This document shows positions 48,801 through 60,411 of a stretch of 64,000 nucleotides of DNA, piece after piece. The notes under the pieces were generated by a model that worked only from the letters and a program-made list of their open reading frames with translations, had not been told where the DNA came from and did no database searches. Source of the stretch: Cololabis saira. Its lineage: Eukaryota > Chordata > Actinopteri > Beloniformes > Belonidae. The stretch lies in assembly GCF_033807715.1 (NCBI RefSeq), contig NC_084606.1:34689861-34753860 (forward strand). The letters run 5' to 3'. The position numbers and the translations under genes are program-made. Each line of letters begins with the position of its first letter. Positions within the stretch are counted from its first letter, which is position 1.

Positions 48801-49918
48801 ATATCCCGTGTGAAGGTAGGAGTTATTGCAACTTTAACCTTAGTAACTTAGTAACTAAATATGGATATCATGAGGGACATTCAGAGAGGAGGTTCAACAC
48901 GTTGACTCCAATGTTAAAATATCCAGCTTTATAGCAGTAATGAACATTTTTACAACCTAGTTCAAAAAACTTCTTTTTTGCACCATGTCTAAAGATTTAA
49001 TATAAAGAAGATCATTATAAACTATTAAACAGTGTCTGTGCTGTAGCGACACTTATTAACATGTAATTAAGTTTAGATATTAGGAACATTGGAGAGAATA
49101 GATGGGTTCATCTTCTTTTCTTAAAATGGGTTGCACAATGGCATGTTTAAAAGCAGTAGGAACAACAACTAATGTAAGAGATGAGCTCAACAAAATTAAA
49201 ATGTTTGACCCAATAGTTTTAACATCATTTTTGAATAAATGTAAGTTAGTATGAAACAATTGTTGCATCATTTCACTGAGACCAGAGTGTGCTACAAACT
49301 GACAGCAAGCCTGCAAAGTATGCTGCATTTAAAATATGTAAACTGCTCTTGGAGGCCTGACAGTTGAGAAATAACTGACTGTAGTAACACATGTGAGCCA
49401 CTAGATGTCCTTCTATGTCTGTTTGAACTGAGAGCTGTTCACACACTGATCCCTGGGTGTTGATGTACGATAATCAAAAAAATCAGTTTGATGAAGCAAA
49501 CTGGTCTTTCAAATTAAATTCAAATTGGAATCATATCTGCAAAAGATGATACAGAATTTGACAAAATCACATGGTACAATGTGAAGTTTGATCAGTAGAA
49601 AAAAATATTTGACAGATTACAGCATGTATGTCTACATTTTTCATTTTCTCCGTAGGTAATGTGTGGATCTACTCCATTTATCAGCCAAACTACGACAAGA
49701 ACACAACGTCTGTAGATCCCTACTGCGACAAGACTCTCTACCTGTTCTCCTTCTGGATCACCACGCTGGTCTACATCTTTCTGGGCTTGGCCGTGACCAT
49801 CGGCCTCTGTGCCTGCATGTGTGCCTGCATCTGTGGCCTGTCCCTGGGGACATCATCTACTACTTTTACTACTACTACTACTACTAGTCGTACTATTACT
49901 ACTGTTGGTGCCATTTAA
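39872..49918 (+). CDS. tmem272: TMEM272-like membrane protein, array copy 3
   Basis: Coding exons 39872-39935, 40031-40081, 40197-40403 and 49656-49918, phase 1 throughout, 585 nt and 194 residues. Exon 2 starts at 39850 after CTTGCAG. The N-terminus is one codon shorter than in copies 1 and 2 (MTTSSVIYEAPEFSRFPAPVQ pattern). Four membrane segments are clear; the fourth is followed by a Cys-rich run, GLCACMCACICGL. The protein ends in a Thr tail ([16 protein letters not shown]), and its TAA stop at 49916-49918 lies inside the dispersed repeat that follows the gene (GCCATTTAACCGACGC, compare GCCATTTAGCAGACGC in copies 1 and 2). The 9.3-kb last intron contains a minus-strand LINE with a 1.4-kb hAT insertion and a second, L2-like LINE. 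Confidence 0.86.
42760..43155. repeat. Two hairpins in opposite orientation
   Basis: Each has arms containing AAATAAGTAGAAAAATCTGC and its complement. The loop of the first (TATCTTCTCATTACAAGC) is the reverse complement of the loop of the second, so these are two copies of one palindromic element inserted or rearranged head-to-head. Confidence 0.75.
43291..43505. repeat. 30-bp minisatellite, seven units
   Basis: Unit GATGATTTGGACCG... ending in TTTCAGGGGG, with single-base G-run length changes that shift the frame between units. Confidence 0.93.
43679..43762. mobile_element. CG-rich palindromic MITE, copy b (shortened)
   Basis: 84 bases: the two arms joined at the AGCCTACGCCGTAGGCTCTG palindrome. 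Confidence 0.8.
44368..45520. other. Replacement block in minus-strand LINE, unit 3
   Basis: Unit 2 has endonuclease sequence here; unit 3 has unrelated DNA with a CG-rich palindromic MITE (44651-44804), a CCCCCCC run near 44994 and a G run near 45511. No gene recognised and no target duplication seen. Confidence 0.5.
44651..44804. mobile_element. CG-rich palindromic MITE, copy c (extended centre)
   Basis: Same ends; the centre holds extra GCGGCGATTCGCACGATACG sequence. Confidence 0.8.
45892..48654 (-). mobile_element. L2-like LINE lacking the reverse transcriptase core, unit 3
   Basis: Minus-strand order from the right: 5' region (LVLFNTRSLNNKSLL at 47837-48268), endonuclease (LLLGDFNFHVND, THTRGHSRDLV and LHVSDHLAITMD at 46840-47439), linker (APWYTPELHKMKSRKRQLER at 46529-46885), then directly the C-terminal part (HHVNHITRTAFFHLKNIARL, SRLDYCNSILYG, LQKLHWLPI at 46045-46674). 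All catalytic blocks of the reverse transcriptase are missing. The tail is (AAT)n at the left; AGGT flanks both ends (45888-45891, 48655-48658). Unit 4 has the empty site. Confidence 0.75.
47394..47634. mobile_element. Short insert in LINE endonuclease
   Basis: Ends TGTGGCAGGGTGG and CCGCCCTGCTACA are an imperfect inverted pair, and the endonuclease similarity stops on one side and resumes on the other. The target duplication is unclear. Confidence 0.5.
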
Positions 49919-50249
49919 CCGACGCTTTTATCGAAAGCGACTTACATCTGAGAGACACACAAGCAAGAAATCACATAGGAGGTCCAGCTGGATCAGTGCT
50001 GGTCTGTCTGCTGTGTGCTATTTTTTTTCTTATGATTTGCGTTTGTTTTTTGGTTGAAATGTTCATTCCCAACCCAACACAACAGTCACTTTATACGAAA
50101 AAACTACATCTTAAAATTCGCCATCATAATATCATCTTGTCATAAGTGCATGCAGCTTTCTCAGTGCTGCAAAGAGCTGGATGAATATTCTAACTCATTC
50201 TGATGAGGAGAGAAGTTTACTAAATGCAGAAGTGCTCCTTAAAGAGCTG

Positions 50250-51390
50250 GGGCCTCATTTATAAAGCTTGCTTGCGCACAGAACAGGGCTTGAAAGATGC
50301 TTAAGCCACCTTCTACGCAAAGGTTGGGATTTAAAAAGAAAAAACTAACCGAAAAATGTGGGTATCTCTACGCTACGCCAACCCTGACCCTCCTGTAGGT
50401 CGTAACAGTCGTAAGATATGGGGAACTGGCGACGCAGGCGGTGAGGTGGTGAAATGAAGCCATATTCATGTCATACTGTTAATGTCATCACATATCAGAC
50501 TTATAAATATATATATACTTATATATATACTAATATAATAGCGCCGATCGTGTCCCTCTATGTTTGATGCACAGCGTCAGTCAGGACACTGCTGCTGCAG
50601 CCGTGGTGGACACGCCGTGCCGGGGACCTCCTAGTCACCCACCGCGACAACTGGAGAGTGACTGAGGACAGAACAAATGAGTGCCGGGCCACTCTACGGA
50701 GCCCCTAAAGGGACTCAGATTTTTTTTTTTTTTAATATATAATGAGTTTTACGCGCGCGTGATACCTCTACGCGCGGGCGTCAGCCTAAATTATGGTTCC
50801 GCGTTAAAACGACGCAGAGCCTACGGCGTAGGGTACGCGGCGACGCGCACCTACCGCGTAGGCTCTGCGTTGGTGTGATGCGGAACCATAAATCAGCCTT
50901 GAGCAGCACTGAGGGGAGATGGGAGGGGAGGAGCACTTTAAAAAGTGTGGGGGGACAAAAACATGATTTTGAAAAGTGGGGGTACATGTCCCCCTGTCCC
51001 CAGTGGAAATTGCGCCGTGGCACTCACAGCGTTTAGCACAGCAATGGCGTGCTGCCACTCACTCGCTTTATTTTATACTATTTATATGACGCGCAGAGAA
51101 ACAGGCTGCAGGAAGCCGCTGCACATGCTCAGCAGGCTCATTTATATGCAAATACTACTTTGCATTGCCCATTAATGGTATGAAGTGGGCGTGTAGAGGG
51201 TGGGATATGAGGCGAATTCACCTGTGCAACCTTCCAGCTGGACTGTGATTTATAAAGCAAACATTGCGTGCAAGTGTGCGTGCACACGGTTTTATAAATC
51301 CGGATTTTTTTTTGCGCCCGCCATTTTCGGCTTTTGGGTTTACGTGCACTTTTAGTATGAATCCTACACACTGTTTTATAAATGAGGCAC
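50250..51390. mobile_element. DNA element with CTCATTTATAAA ends, unit 3
   Basis: Left GGGCCTCATTTATAAAGC and right TTTTATAAATGAGGCAC are inverted; a 3-bp CTG flanks both sides (50247-50249, 51391-51393). It sits in the repeat that follows the gene. No transposase; contains a CG-rich palindromic MITE (50782-50899). Confidence 0.7.
50782..50899. mobile_element. CG-rich palindromic MITE, copy d
   Basis: Nested in the 50250-51390 element; near-perfect hairpin. Confidence 0.8.
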
Positions 51391-51553
51391 CTGAGTCTTT
51401 AGCTTGTTCTTAAAAGTAGGTACAGACTCTGCAGATCTGACAGAGTTCTGTAGGTCATTCCACCATCAGGAACAATGGAGGAAAATAGTCTAGCTACTGA
51501 TTTGACGCCACTTTCTGGTGGAAGAACCAGGTGTCTTTCACTGGCTCAGCGGA

Positions 51554-51620
51554 GCAATCCAGGAACCTTCTTGCTGTGAAGCAACAGTGCTAACCACTAA
51601 GCCGCTGTGCTGCCTCGCTC
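51554..51620 (-). repeat. SINE head remnant at unit 3/4 junction
   Basis: Same fusion point as the other two junctions, with a few substitutions. Confidence 0.65.
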
Positions 51621-51736
51621 TGGAAACACATCTAACATTAAAGTTCATAATCTGTAACATATCTGATTCTAAAATCTTTGAAACTTTTTTGAAAACACTT
51701 GTCTAAACAGCCAGAGGAGGAGTTCAGTTGACGTAA

Positions 51737-51868
51737 TACATACATACATGTATGTATGTATGTATGTATGTATGTATGTATGTATGTATGTATGTATGTA
51801 TGTATGTATGTATGTATGTATGTACGTACGTACGTACGTAGGTACGTACGTATATATGTATGTGAATG
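51737..51868. repeat. (TATG)n microsatellite, unit 4
   Basis: TACA/TATG units with TACG variants near 51823-51850. Confidence 0.95.
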
Positions 51869-51953
51869 AATGAATGAATTTTTATTTCAAACATGTTAAT
51901 AAAATGAAGTAAAAATAATAATAAAAAGATAAACATTTACATCTTCATATTCA

Positions 51954-52275
51954 GGATTTTTTATATTCAACAGGACCTTTCTGTGTGGAGTTTGCATGTT
52001 CTCTCCGTGCTTGCGTAGGTTTCCTCCGGGTACTCCGGCTTCCTCCCACAGTCCAAAAACATGCATGCTAGGTTAATTGGTGATTCTAAATTGCCCGTAG
52101 GTGTAAGTGTGAGTGTGTCTGGTTGTTTGTCTGTATATGTGGCCCTGCGATGGACTGGTGACCTGTCCAGGGTGACCCCCTGCCCTCTCGCCTGAAAATA
52201 GCTGGGATAGGCTCCAGCAGACCCCCATGACCCTCCAAAGGATAAAGCGGGTATAGAAAATGGATGGATGGATGG
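51954..52275 (+). mobile_element. SINE/LINE tail with 13-bp target duplication, unit 4
   Basis: CTGTGTGGAGTTTGCATGTT, CTTCCTCCCACAGTCCAAAA, CTGCGATGGACTGGTGACCT and a GGATGGATGGA tail. Exact 13-bp duplication ATCTTCATATTCA (51941-51953, 52276-52288). Confidence 0.88.
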
Positions 52276-52288
52276 ATCTTCATATTCA

Positions 52289-52937
52289 CATATGTTCGGA
52301 AAAAAAAGGAGTGGGAAGAAGTGTACACTTTCTTAGTTCCTACCCCTTTATAACTCTATGGATTTACATAATTGCTATTATCATATCTACACAATATCCA
52401 TATAAATATAATCTATATAAATACTACGTAAACATGCCTATTATTACATAATTATCCATACAAGTATTATATAGACAACACAAACACCACATAAATACCA
52501 TACCAATATCCAATATGTAGACCTGCACCAGGCTAGGAAGACTGAATCTGCAATAGTTCAGCAGCTTGGTGTGAAGAAATCAACTGGGAGCAATTATTAG
52601 AAAATGGAAGACATACAAGACCACTGATAATCTCCCTCCATCTCTAAAAATCCCTGTATGTATGTGTGTGCGTATATATAATATGTGTGTGCGTGTGTCT
52701 GTATCTATGTATAACCAAATAACTTATGACAGTATACATACACACATACACACACATATATAATTTATATGTTATACAAACCAACTGCCATAGTATCTCT
52801 TCAACATTATCACACTCAGTACACAAGTCAGTACATTTCCATGTGTATCTTTAATAACCTTAACCTGTTAACAACCATTTCCATACCTATATCTCACCAG
52901 CTTGTACGGCTCCTATACTTTTTTTTTTTTTTTTTTT
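52289..52937. other. AT-rich stretch, probably LINE 3' debris
   Basis: Together with 51869-51940 (GAATGAATGAATTTTTATTT) this looks like the 3' end of a LINE split by the SINE. CA and TATA tracts near 52663-52760. No gene. Confidence 0.45.
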
Positions 52938-53320
52938 TTAAAAAAGCTCCTTTGCATTTTCATACAATGCAATAATTAATATTATTTTATTTCTTTTTTA
53001 TTTTCATTATTGAAATTCTGATAAACTTATTTCCACTAATACAACATTTTAGCTAATTCACAAAAACCACCAAGTTAGCGTACAAATGAACAACACAGTG
53101 GCTTTTTAATGCAAAGTCTTTGATAAATGGCAGGCATTCAAACTTTATCTGTTCTTATTTGACGGTATTTGCTTACCAGGAGCAGTAAATGTCAGCTTTA
53201 AACACCAGTAGGCCCATTCGTTGATAATATTCGAGCCTTGTGGGCAGAATGATCCTGGCATCATTTACTTTGATCAGCTGATCTCGTGAGCGCGCCTCTG
53301 TCTGTGGCTGCGCGCTCCCG

Positions 53321-53472
53321 ACTCCCGGAATCAGCAGGCTTTATTACAGGGGGGCGTGATTGTTACAAACGCAGCAAGAAACTCAGCGGAGACACAACCT
53401 AAAGCGAAAGCTCACTTTCTTTATTTTTATTTTTATCTTTGCAAAGGTCGGGCAGCGGTTTTTGTTTGAAGG
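53321..53472 (+). promoter_or_regulatory. Diverged promoter and exon 1 region, copy 4
   Basis: Alignable to the other three promoters (GGCGTGATTGTTACAAACGC, then CAGCAAGAAACTCAGCGGAG), but the TATA-like box reads TTTATTA and the donor reads AAAGCTCACT instead of AAAGGTCAGT. An alternative donor GAAG|GTAAAT follows near 53470; a matching site exists in the other copies. Either exon 1 is longer here or transcription of this copy is altered. Confidence 0.4.
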
Positions 53473-54230
53473 TAAATATTCTGATCTTTTATTAGTAGAA
53501 TTTGGGATACGAAGCCCCTTATCGGACAGCGGACTGTACGGAGGGGTTTCCTCCGCTTCTGAAGTATAAAGGCGAGCCCGCATTTTAAAGTTGTTCTTCT
53601 CCGTTTTTACTGTATTCTTTCAACTTGTGACACATATTAACGTTGAAATCTGGCACTTTCGTGTTTTGTTTTGGGAGTTGGCTTATTGGCTTTAAAAGGA
53701 AGAAGGAAGTTGATTTAGTTTCAACTGTTGATGCTTGTTTCTAATGCTAAAGGATGGTGTAAAAACTTGTTGAAGTCTTGCGAAATTGGAAAATACAGCT
53801 CTGAGTTTTAACATTTCCTCAATTTTTTGCGTTGTGTGTTAATACTTATCACATGAAAGGTTGTTTCGTTTTTCTAGTGATCCCGTTATATTGCTGAAAC
53901 CGCTGTTGGACTTTGATCAAGGACATTTCCTGTGCGCTCGTATTCCAAACTTTACGATTGGACGTAGCTCAACATGACTTTCGGTTTTTCTAAATAAGAT
54001 TCCAAGAAAACCTAATCAGATTAAATTAAAGACCAAGACCAAGATAAATTAAAAACGTAAAAAAAAAATATCCTTGTGTTGATCGATTATAAATCCATAC
54101 ATAATTTTATCTAAATTCATATATATCGACAAGTATATCCACAAGTTATGAAGTGCCCTAATGTATGGCGTTTGAGATATGGTAAAAATACTTAATCATT
54201 TTTGACAATGCTGATGTAAATATGATATAC

Positions 54231-54350
<120 letters not shown>

Positions 54351-55115
54351 ACCAATAATATTTGTACCTAGTAAAATATTTGAATGAATATAAAATATTT
54401 GGTATTTCACAAAGATGTTTAAAAATGAGGGTGTGGGTAATCAACGTAGTACTGAAAAGGAGTATGGGAGTTACTACCAGCGATTATGGAGAAATACAGT
54501 ACCTCAAAAACAGCACATCAAACAAATTAGGCTTTCAATCCTTTTAAACCAAGTAAAATATTTGATTTTCCTACCTATATTTCTCCAATTCTTTACAATA
54601 AAAGTGTTTCAAAAAGAAGGTATGAGTAGCTAATCCAGGCTCAATGTGAAATCTGGTAGTTAGTTGTAGAAGTTATGAATACATACATTTCCACAGAACA
54701 CAAAAAAACAATATGCAATGCAAAGTATCCATTAAACTCTTATAATTAAGTAAAATAATTTAATTTTATAGCTCGATATATTAAAAAACTTGGATCTGGC
54801 ACTTATTGTCAGAGAGTATGGAGAAATAGATTTCTACATGACCCTATAAACAATAATTAGCAATACAAGCTTTCAACTTTTTTTTTGTACTGCAAAAGTG
54901 TTTTAATTTGAATGTGGGTGTAATCAACATACATAACTACATTATATCAACATCAGTATCTCAAGCATTGTCCAAAATTATGAAGTGTTTTAATTTGTCT
55001 CAAACACCATATTTGGGCATTTCATAATTTATATACTCCTGAATTTAAATCAGCCATCAACAAATTTTATATTTAATGTTCGGATTTATAATTGATCAAC
55101 ACAATGATATAGGTG

Positions 55116-55117
<2 letters not shown>

Positions 55118-55150
<33 letters not shown>
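55118..55150. repeat. Poly-T run
   Basis: About 33 Ts within intron 1 of copy 4; could be the A-tail of a minus-strand retrocopy, but no body was recognised. Confidence 0.8.
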
Positions 55151-55153
<3 letters not shown>

Positions 55154-55640
55154 TTTGTCTGATAATGTTGTCTTGAAATCTTATTTTAAAAAAGGGAAGC
55201 TGAGGAGTGCACACGAAATTATAAGGAGCTGCTGTTTTGACAACACAAGTACGAAACCGGCCAGATTGACCGCAGTACTGTACTGCGCCGGGCTGTAGGA
55301 CTGCAATTAAACTTTGTTTTAAATTAATAAACCAACTCCATACCTCTATGGCCACTACATATTTAATCATATGCTCTGAGTGTTAAACCTTATTTTTGAG
55401 GTTCCATAATCAGAATGTTTGAACGTCACTCAAAAAAAAAGTTTTTTAAATAAAGGAGAAGTAATGTACGGTACTTTTTCTTAGTCCTTTGGTTTGTCCT
55501 ACGTGAGGAAATACTTATGGTTCCTGTAAAATCAGTTGTGTCATATAAGGAATTCTCAACATGGCTTTTATTTAATTTTTTTATCCAGTGAGCTCTTCAG
55601 CGAGATGTGCCAGGATGTGCTTGGGTTTTGGTTTTTTTTT

Positions 55641-57631
55641 CAGAACCCGGTGGTGGACCCCGGAAGTAAAGGATGCCGTCAGACTGAAGAAGGAGTCCTA
55701 CCGGGCTATGTTAGCCTGTGGGACTCCTGATGCAGTAGATACTGTAGGTACCAGCAGGCCAAGCAAGTTGCAGCTTGGGCTCCTGGAGGCAAAAACTCGG
55801 GTCTGGGAAGAGTTCGTCAGGCCATGGAAGAAGACTTTCGGTCGGCCCGAGGAAATTCTGGAGAACCGTTCGGCGCCTCAGAAAGGGGAAGCAGTACTCT
55901 GTCAACACCGTTTACGGTGCGGGTGGGGAGCTGTTGACCTCGACTGGGGACTTCCATTGAGGAAGCAGAGACTGTGGACTTGGGGACGTGCTCATCCCTC
56001 ACCCAAGCCGAGGTCACTGAGATGGTTGATAAGCTTCTCAGTGGCACCGGGGGTGGATGAGATTCGCTCTGAGTACCTCAAGTCTCTGGATGTCGTAGGG
56101 CTGTCTTGGTTGACACGCCTCTGCGACATCGCATGGAGGAAGGGGACAGTTCCGCTGGGGTGGCAAACCGGGGTGGTGGTCCCTCTGTTCAAAAAGGGGG
56201 ACCGGAGAGTGTGTTCCAACTACAGGGGGATCACACTTCTCAGCCTCCCCGGGAAAGTCTACGCCGGCTTACTGGAGAGGAGAATACGGCCGATGGTTGA
56301 ACCTCGGATTCAGGAGGAACAATGCGGTTTTCGTCCCGGTCGTGGAACACTGGACCAGCTCTATACCCTCCGCAGGGTGCTCGAGGGTTCATGGGAATTT
56401 GCCCAACCAGTCTACATGTGCTTTGTGGATCTGCAGAAGGCATTTGACCGTGTCCCTCGTGCCGTTCTGTGGGGGGTCAGTGAGTATGGAGTCCGGGGCC
56501 CTCTATTAAGGGCTGCCCGGTCTCTGTATGATCGGAGCAGGAGTTTGGTTCGCATTGCCGGCAGTAAGTCAGACTTGTTCCCGGTGCATGTTGGACTCCG
56601 GCAGGGCTGCCCTTTGTCACCGGTTCTGTTCATAACTTTTATGGACAGGATTTCTAGGCGCAGCCAGGGGCCGGAGGGGATCCGGTTTGGGAACCACAGG
56701 ATTTCATCTCTGCTTTTTGCGGATGATGTTGTCCTGTTGGCTTCATCGGACCGGGACCTTCAGCATGTGCTGGGGCGGTTTGAGGCCGAGTGCAACGCGG
56801 CAGGGATGAGAATCAGCACCTCCAAAACCGAGGCCAGTGTTCTCCACCGGGAAAGGTTGGCGTGCGTTCTCCGGGTGGGTGGAGAAGTCCTGCCTCAGGT
56901 GGAGGAGTTCAAGTATCTCAGGGTCTTGTTCACGAGTGAGGGAACGATGGAGCGTGACATTGACAGACGGATCGGTGCAGCATCTGCAGTTATGCGGTTG
57001 ATGTACCGGACCGTCATGGTGAAGAGGGAGCTGAGTCGAAAGGCGAAGCTCTCGATTTACCGGTCAATCTACGCACCTACCCTCACCTATGGTAATGAAC
57101 TTTGGGTAGTGACCGAAAGGATAAGATCGTGGATACAAGCGGCCGAGATGAGTTTCCTCCGCAGGGTGGCTTGACGCTCCCTTAGAGATAGGGTGAGGAG
57201 TTCGGTCACCCGGGAGGAGCTCGGAGTCGAGCCGCTGCTCCTTCACATTGAGAGGAGTCAGCTGAGGTGGCTTGGGCATCTGTACCGGATCCTCCTGGAC
57301 GCCTCCCTAGGGAGGTGTTCCAGGAATGTCCCTCATCCCTAGGGAGGTGTTCCAGGAATGTCCCTCATCCCTAGGGAGGTGTTCCAGGCATGTCCCTCCT
57401 CCCTAGGGAGGTGTTCCAGGCATGTCCCACCGGGAGGAGACCCCGGGGAAGACCCAGGACACGCTGGAGAGACTATGTCTCTCGGCTGGCCTGGGAACGC
57501 CTCAGAATCCCCCCGGAGGAGCTGGAGGAAGTGTCTAGGGCGAGGGAAGTCTGGGCATCACTGTTGAGACTGCTGCCCCCGCGACCCGGTTCCGGATAAG
57601 CAGTGGAGAATGGATGATGTATGGATGGATG
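55641..57631 (+). mobile_element. Rex3-like (RTE clade) LINE, 5'-truncated
   Basis: Begins in the linker (RTRWWTPEVKDAVRLKKESY), with frameshifts up to about 56040, then an open reverse transcriptase to 57174: NYRGITLLSLPGKVY, EEQCGFRPGRGTLDQLY, FVDLQKAFDRVPR, LRQGCPLSPVLF, LLFADDVVLLA and EEFKYLRVLFTSEG. The C-terminal part (REVFQACPTGRRPRGRPRTRWRDY) is at about 57399-57597. The end, GGATAAGCAGTGG then ATGGATGGATG, is typical of Rex3. The endonuclease is absent, so it is a dead copy; catalytic FADD is present. Confidence 0.85.
57305..57428. repeat. 32-bp tandem repeat inside the Rex3 copy
   Basis: About four units beginning CCCTAGGGAGGTGTTCCAGG with few differences; it expands the C-terminal coding part. 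Confidence 0.9.
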
Positions 57632-58012
57632 TTTTTTTTTTGAAAAGTTATGCATCATTGAAAAATCAAACGAAGGTATTGAAAGTTTTCTATGACAAGT
57701 AACACAATGTTTAAAGGTACCTAATGTTGCAATACCAGGCCTGAACACAAGGGTGCAATATGAAAACTTTTTCAAAAAAGCGACAACTACTTACAATCAG
57801 CTGACCGGGGTGTTGCAGGCAGTCCTTGAGGATGCAGGTTCCCACTTCAGCTGCTTGGGCTGGGCGAAGCACCGTTGCCCCAATGAGATTCAGGACCAGC
57901 ATGAAAGGTTCCTGCCAAAATGTTGCTCCCATAAACTGGCTTCAAAACTACTATTCAGAAACCCTTGGGTGACACCACAGAGCTTGTCTAGTTCTCTTCA
58001 TACTGTCTATGG

Positions 58013-59295
58013 CAGGGGTTCCCAAACTGTGTGCCGCGGCACCAGAGGTGGACAGAGTACTCGACCCCAGTACTTGAGTAAGAGTACAAATACTACTGGT
58101 CAAAATTTACTCCGTTACAAGTAAAAGTAGCTCAGTCAAAATATTACTCGAGTAAGAGTAGAAAAGTACTTGCTTTTAAAGGTACTTAAGTATCCAAAAG
58201 TAAATGCTTTTAAATTTACTTTAAGTAAAAGTAAGAGTAAGAGTAAATTTCTTATTTTCCACATCAGTAAATTACTATATTTTTTCTAAATTAATTTAAG
58301 GATCTTTTTACTCTTGTTTCTGAGAATTAACTCCTTGAAACCAGCTGCACTGATGTGCTGCTTTTAGAACCACAATGTTATATAAAACCTGCAGAAACAC
58401 CAAAAACAAATCAAATGAATGAAATGAGTTTATTAACAATCATGAACTGAAACCAAATGAACCTGCACCATCCAACTAAGTCTGGATCCCCCTCAAAGAC
58501 CACTGCTTTACAAAAAACTACATCTCTGCTTTCAATAACTCAATGTTGAAGTCACTTAACTTTACAGGAAGGACATGTACCAGTACCATATAGCAATATA
58601 GAGCATAACAAACTGTCTCCCAATGTCTGTCTTGTCTGTCTCCGTGCCTGTCACCTGTAACGAGTACTTTTCAGCCTTCCTAGAAATGTACTCGAGTAAA
58701 AGTAAAAATATGTGTCTTGGAAATGTATTCAAGTAAGAGAAATAAGTACCAAAGAAATCTAATACTCAAGTAAAGTACAAATCTTCTGGATATGTACTTA
58801 AGTACAGTACTCAAGTAAATTTACTCCGTTACTGTCCACCACTGCGCGGCACACTGGTGTGCCTTGAGGCAAGTCCAAGTGTGCCGTGGGATTTTGTGAC
58901 AACCATAGCCTACTGCAATATAGTATACAACTAGACAAAAATAATTATTTTAATTTACTATATACTACTTTGAATGCACTCATTCCATAATACAGAGGCA
59001 AACTCTTTATCTAAAAACTATTTTAAAAAATCCTCCTGAAATGGGTGTGTTTGATGAAGCCCAATTTGATAAAGTTTAAATATTTTTGTGAAGTATTTTG
59101 TTAATAAATATTTCATGAGTAGGATAGTTGTCTTTGTCATATCTTATTTGGCATTAGTAAATAATAAACTTAACAGATAAACAGATGATATTAGTGATAA
59201 CACGTGTTATAAGGCTATTTTGCACAATAGGTGTGCCTTGAAATTTTTATTTGTCCTTTGGTGTGCCTTGGGCACAGAAAGTTTGGGAACCACTG
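58013..59295. mobile_element. hAT non-autonomous element, outer, unit 4
   Basis: Inverted ends CAGGGGTTCCCAAACT and AGTTTGGGAACCACTG; 8-bp duplication GTCTATGG (58005-58012, 59296-59303). No transposase. Confidence 0.92.
58043..58844. mobile_element. hAT non-autonomous element, nested, unit 4
   Basis: Inverted ends CAGAGGTGGACAG and CTGTCCACCACTG; exact 8-bp duplication CGCGGCAC (58035-58042, 58845-58852). Inside the outer element 58013-59295. Confidence 0.93.
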
Positions 59296-59669
59296 GTCTA
59301 TGGTGTCAGCTCCTGGTGTAGGACACAATGATGAAACCCACCTCTAGTGGCAAAAGATTGCATTGCCAGAGGTGCTGGAGCGTCTCCACTCATTAGCACA
59401 TTATTCTCAGCACTTCTTTTATCAGCCCAGCATATTGATATCCCCAATATAGTCAGAAGGGAAATTGCTTCATCAGCAGCTTTTTTTGAAGATCTTATCT
59501 TAACTTATGCAAAAAACTGTCTTTTCCTGTTGTTCTCCCTCCCTTCTCAACACAGATGACTTATCATACTCTCAGTTTGCCGACTTGAATTGTTGAGCAA
59601 TAATGGCAGCTTCTTTTAATGCTGCAATCCTTTATATTTCCCTGCAGGTTAACGTATTTTATACCAACC

Positions 59670-60169
59670 ATGTCAACCAGAAGGCTAATTGAAAAAGCAC
59701 CTGAGTTTTCTCGAGCCCCAGCATCTGTACAAGGTGAGATAGTGTCAAGGGCACATTCACTCCTCTCATAGATTTGTTATATACAGAAAATATCCTTTAA
59801 ATTTTAATGTTTTTTTTGTTTTCTTACAGTAATTTCAAAGATTATTTGTTGCATCCTGCCCATTGCTCAGATTGCAATCGGTGAGTAACAGAAACCTTGA
59901 CTAATCATACAGGTGTTTTACTGAACTGTTTGAGTAGCATCCTTCCCCTCTCTGTCCACCAGGGGCAGTATACCTGCACGACTGTCCCCGGCAGCCCTAC
60001 ATCCCCATCTATCTGATCGTCTTGGGGGTCTTTGGCGTCTTGCTGGCAGGGCTCCCCTGTCTCCCCTGCACCCAGCAGCCCAGAGATGGGCCCGCCACCT
60101 CGCCGACCAATCCCTGCATGGCCTTGAACTCGCTGATGTCCCTCTTCCTCTTCTGCTGGTTTATTGCTG
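59670..60169 (+). CDS. tmem272: TMEM272-like membrane protein, array copy 4 (3' end outside window)
   Basis: Coding exons 59670-59733, 59830-59880 and 59963-60169 are present with intact splice sites and continuous phase. They encode the first 107 residues, starting MSTRRLIEKAPEFSRAPASVQ and running through helices 1 and 2 into helix 3 (LMSLFLFCWFIA). The donor at 60170 is GTGGGT, as in the other copies. The final exon (GNVWIYS...) is not found before base 64000: the sequence just upstream of that exon in other units is recognisable at 63721-63926 and then diverges, so the exon is expected a few hundred bases or more beyond the window, unless lost. This copy is the most divergent in its flanks and has no LINE in the last intron at the shared site. 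Its promoter and first splice donor are also changed. Confidence 0.78.
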
Positions 60170-60411
60170 GTGGGTCTTGATGACAAATAACCTATTCCTT
60201 TTTGCTTTATTCAGTGAGGACGATTCATCTGTTAAAATTGTGCAGTTGTGGTCAGAAGCCAGACTACTGCTATGAATATTAAAGACTGTATCTGTTGGCA
60301 TTAAAGAGTGTTGCCTGACACTGAGGCTACATCCAGTCTAGTGCACCTAAATTATATAATCATCACTGGTCGATAAAAGTACCAGTCTAGCCTTAATGAC
60401 AGTTTAAAGAG

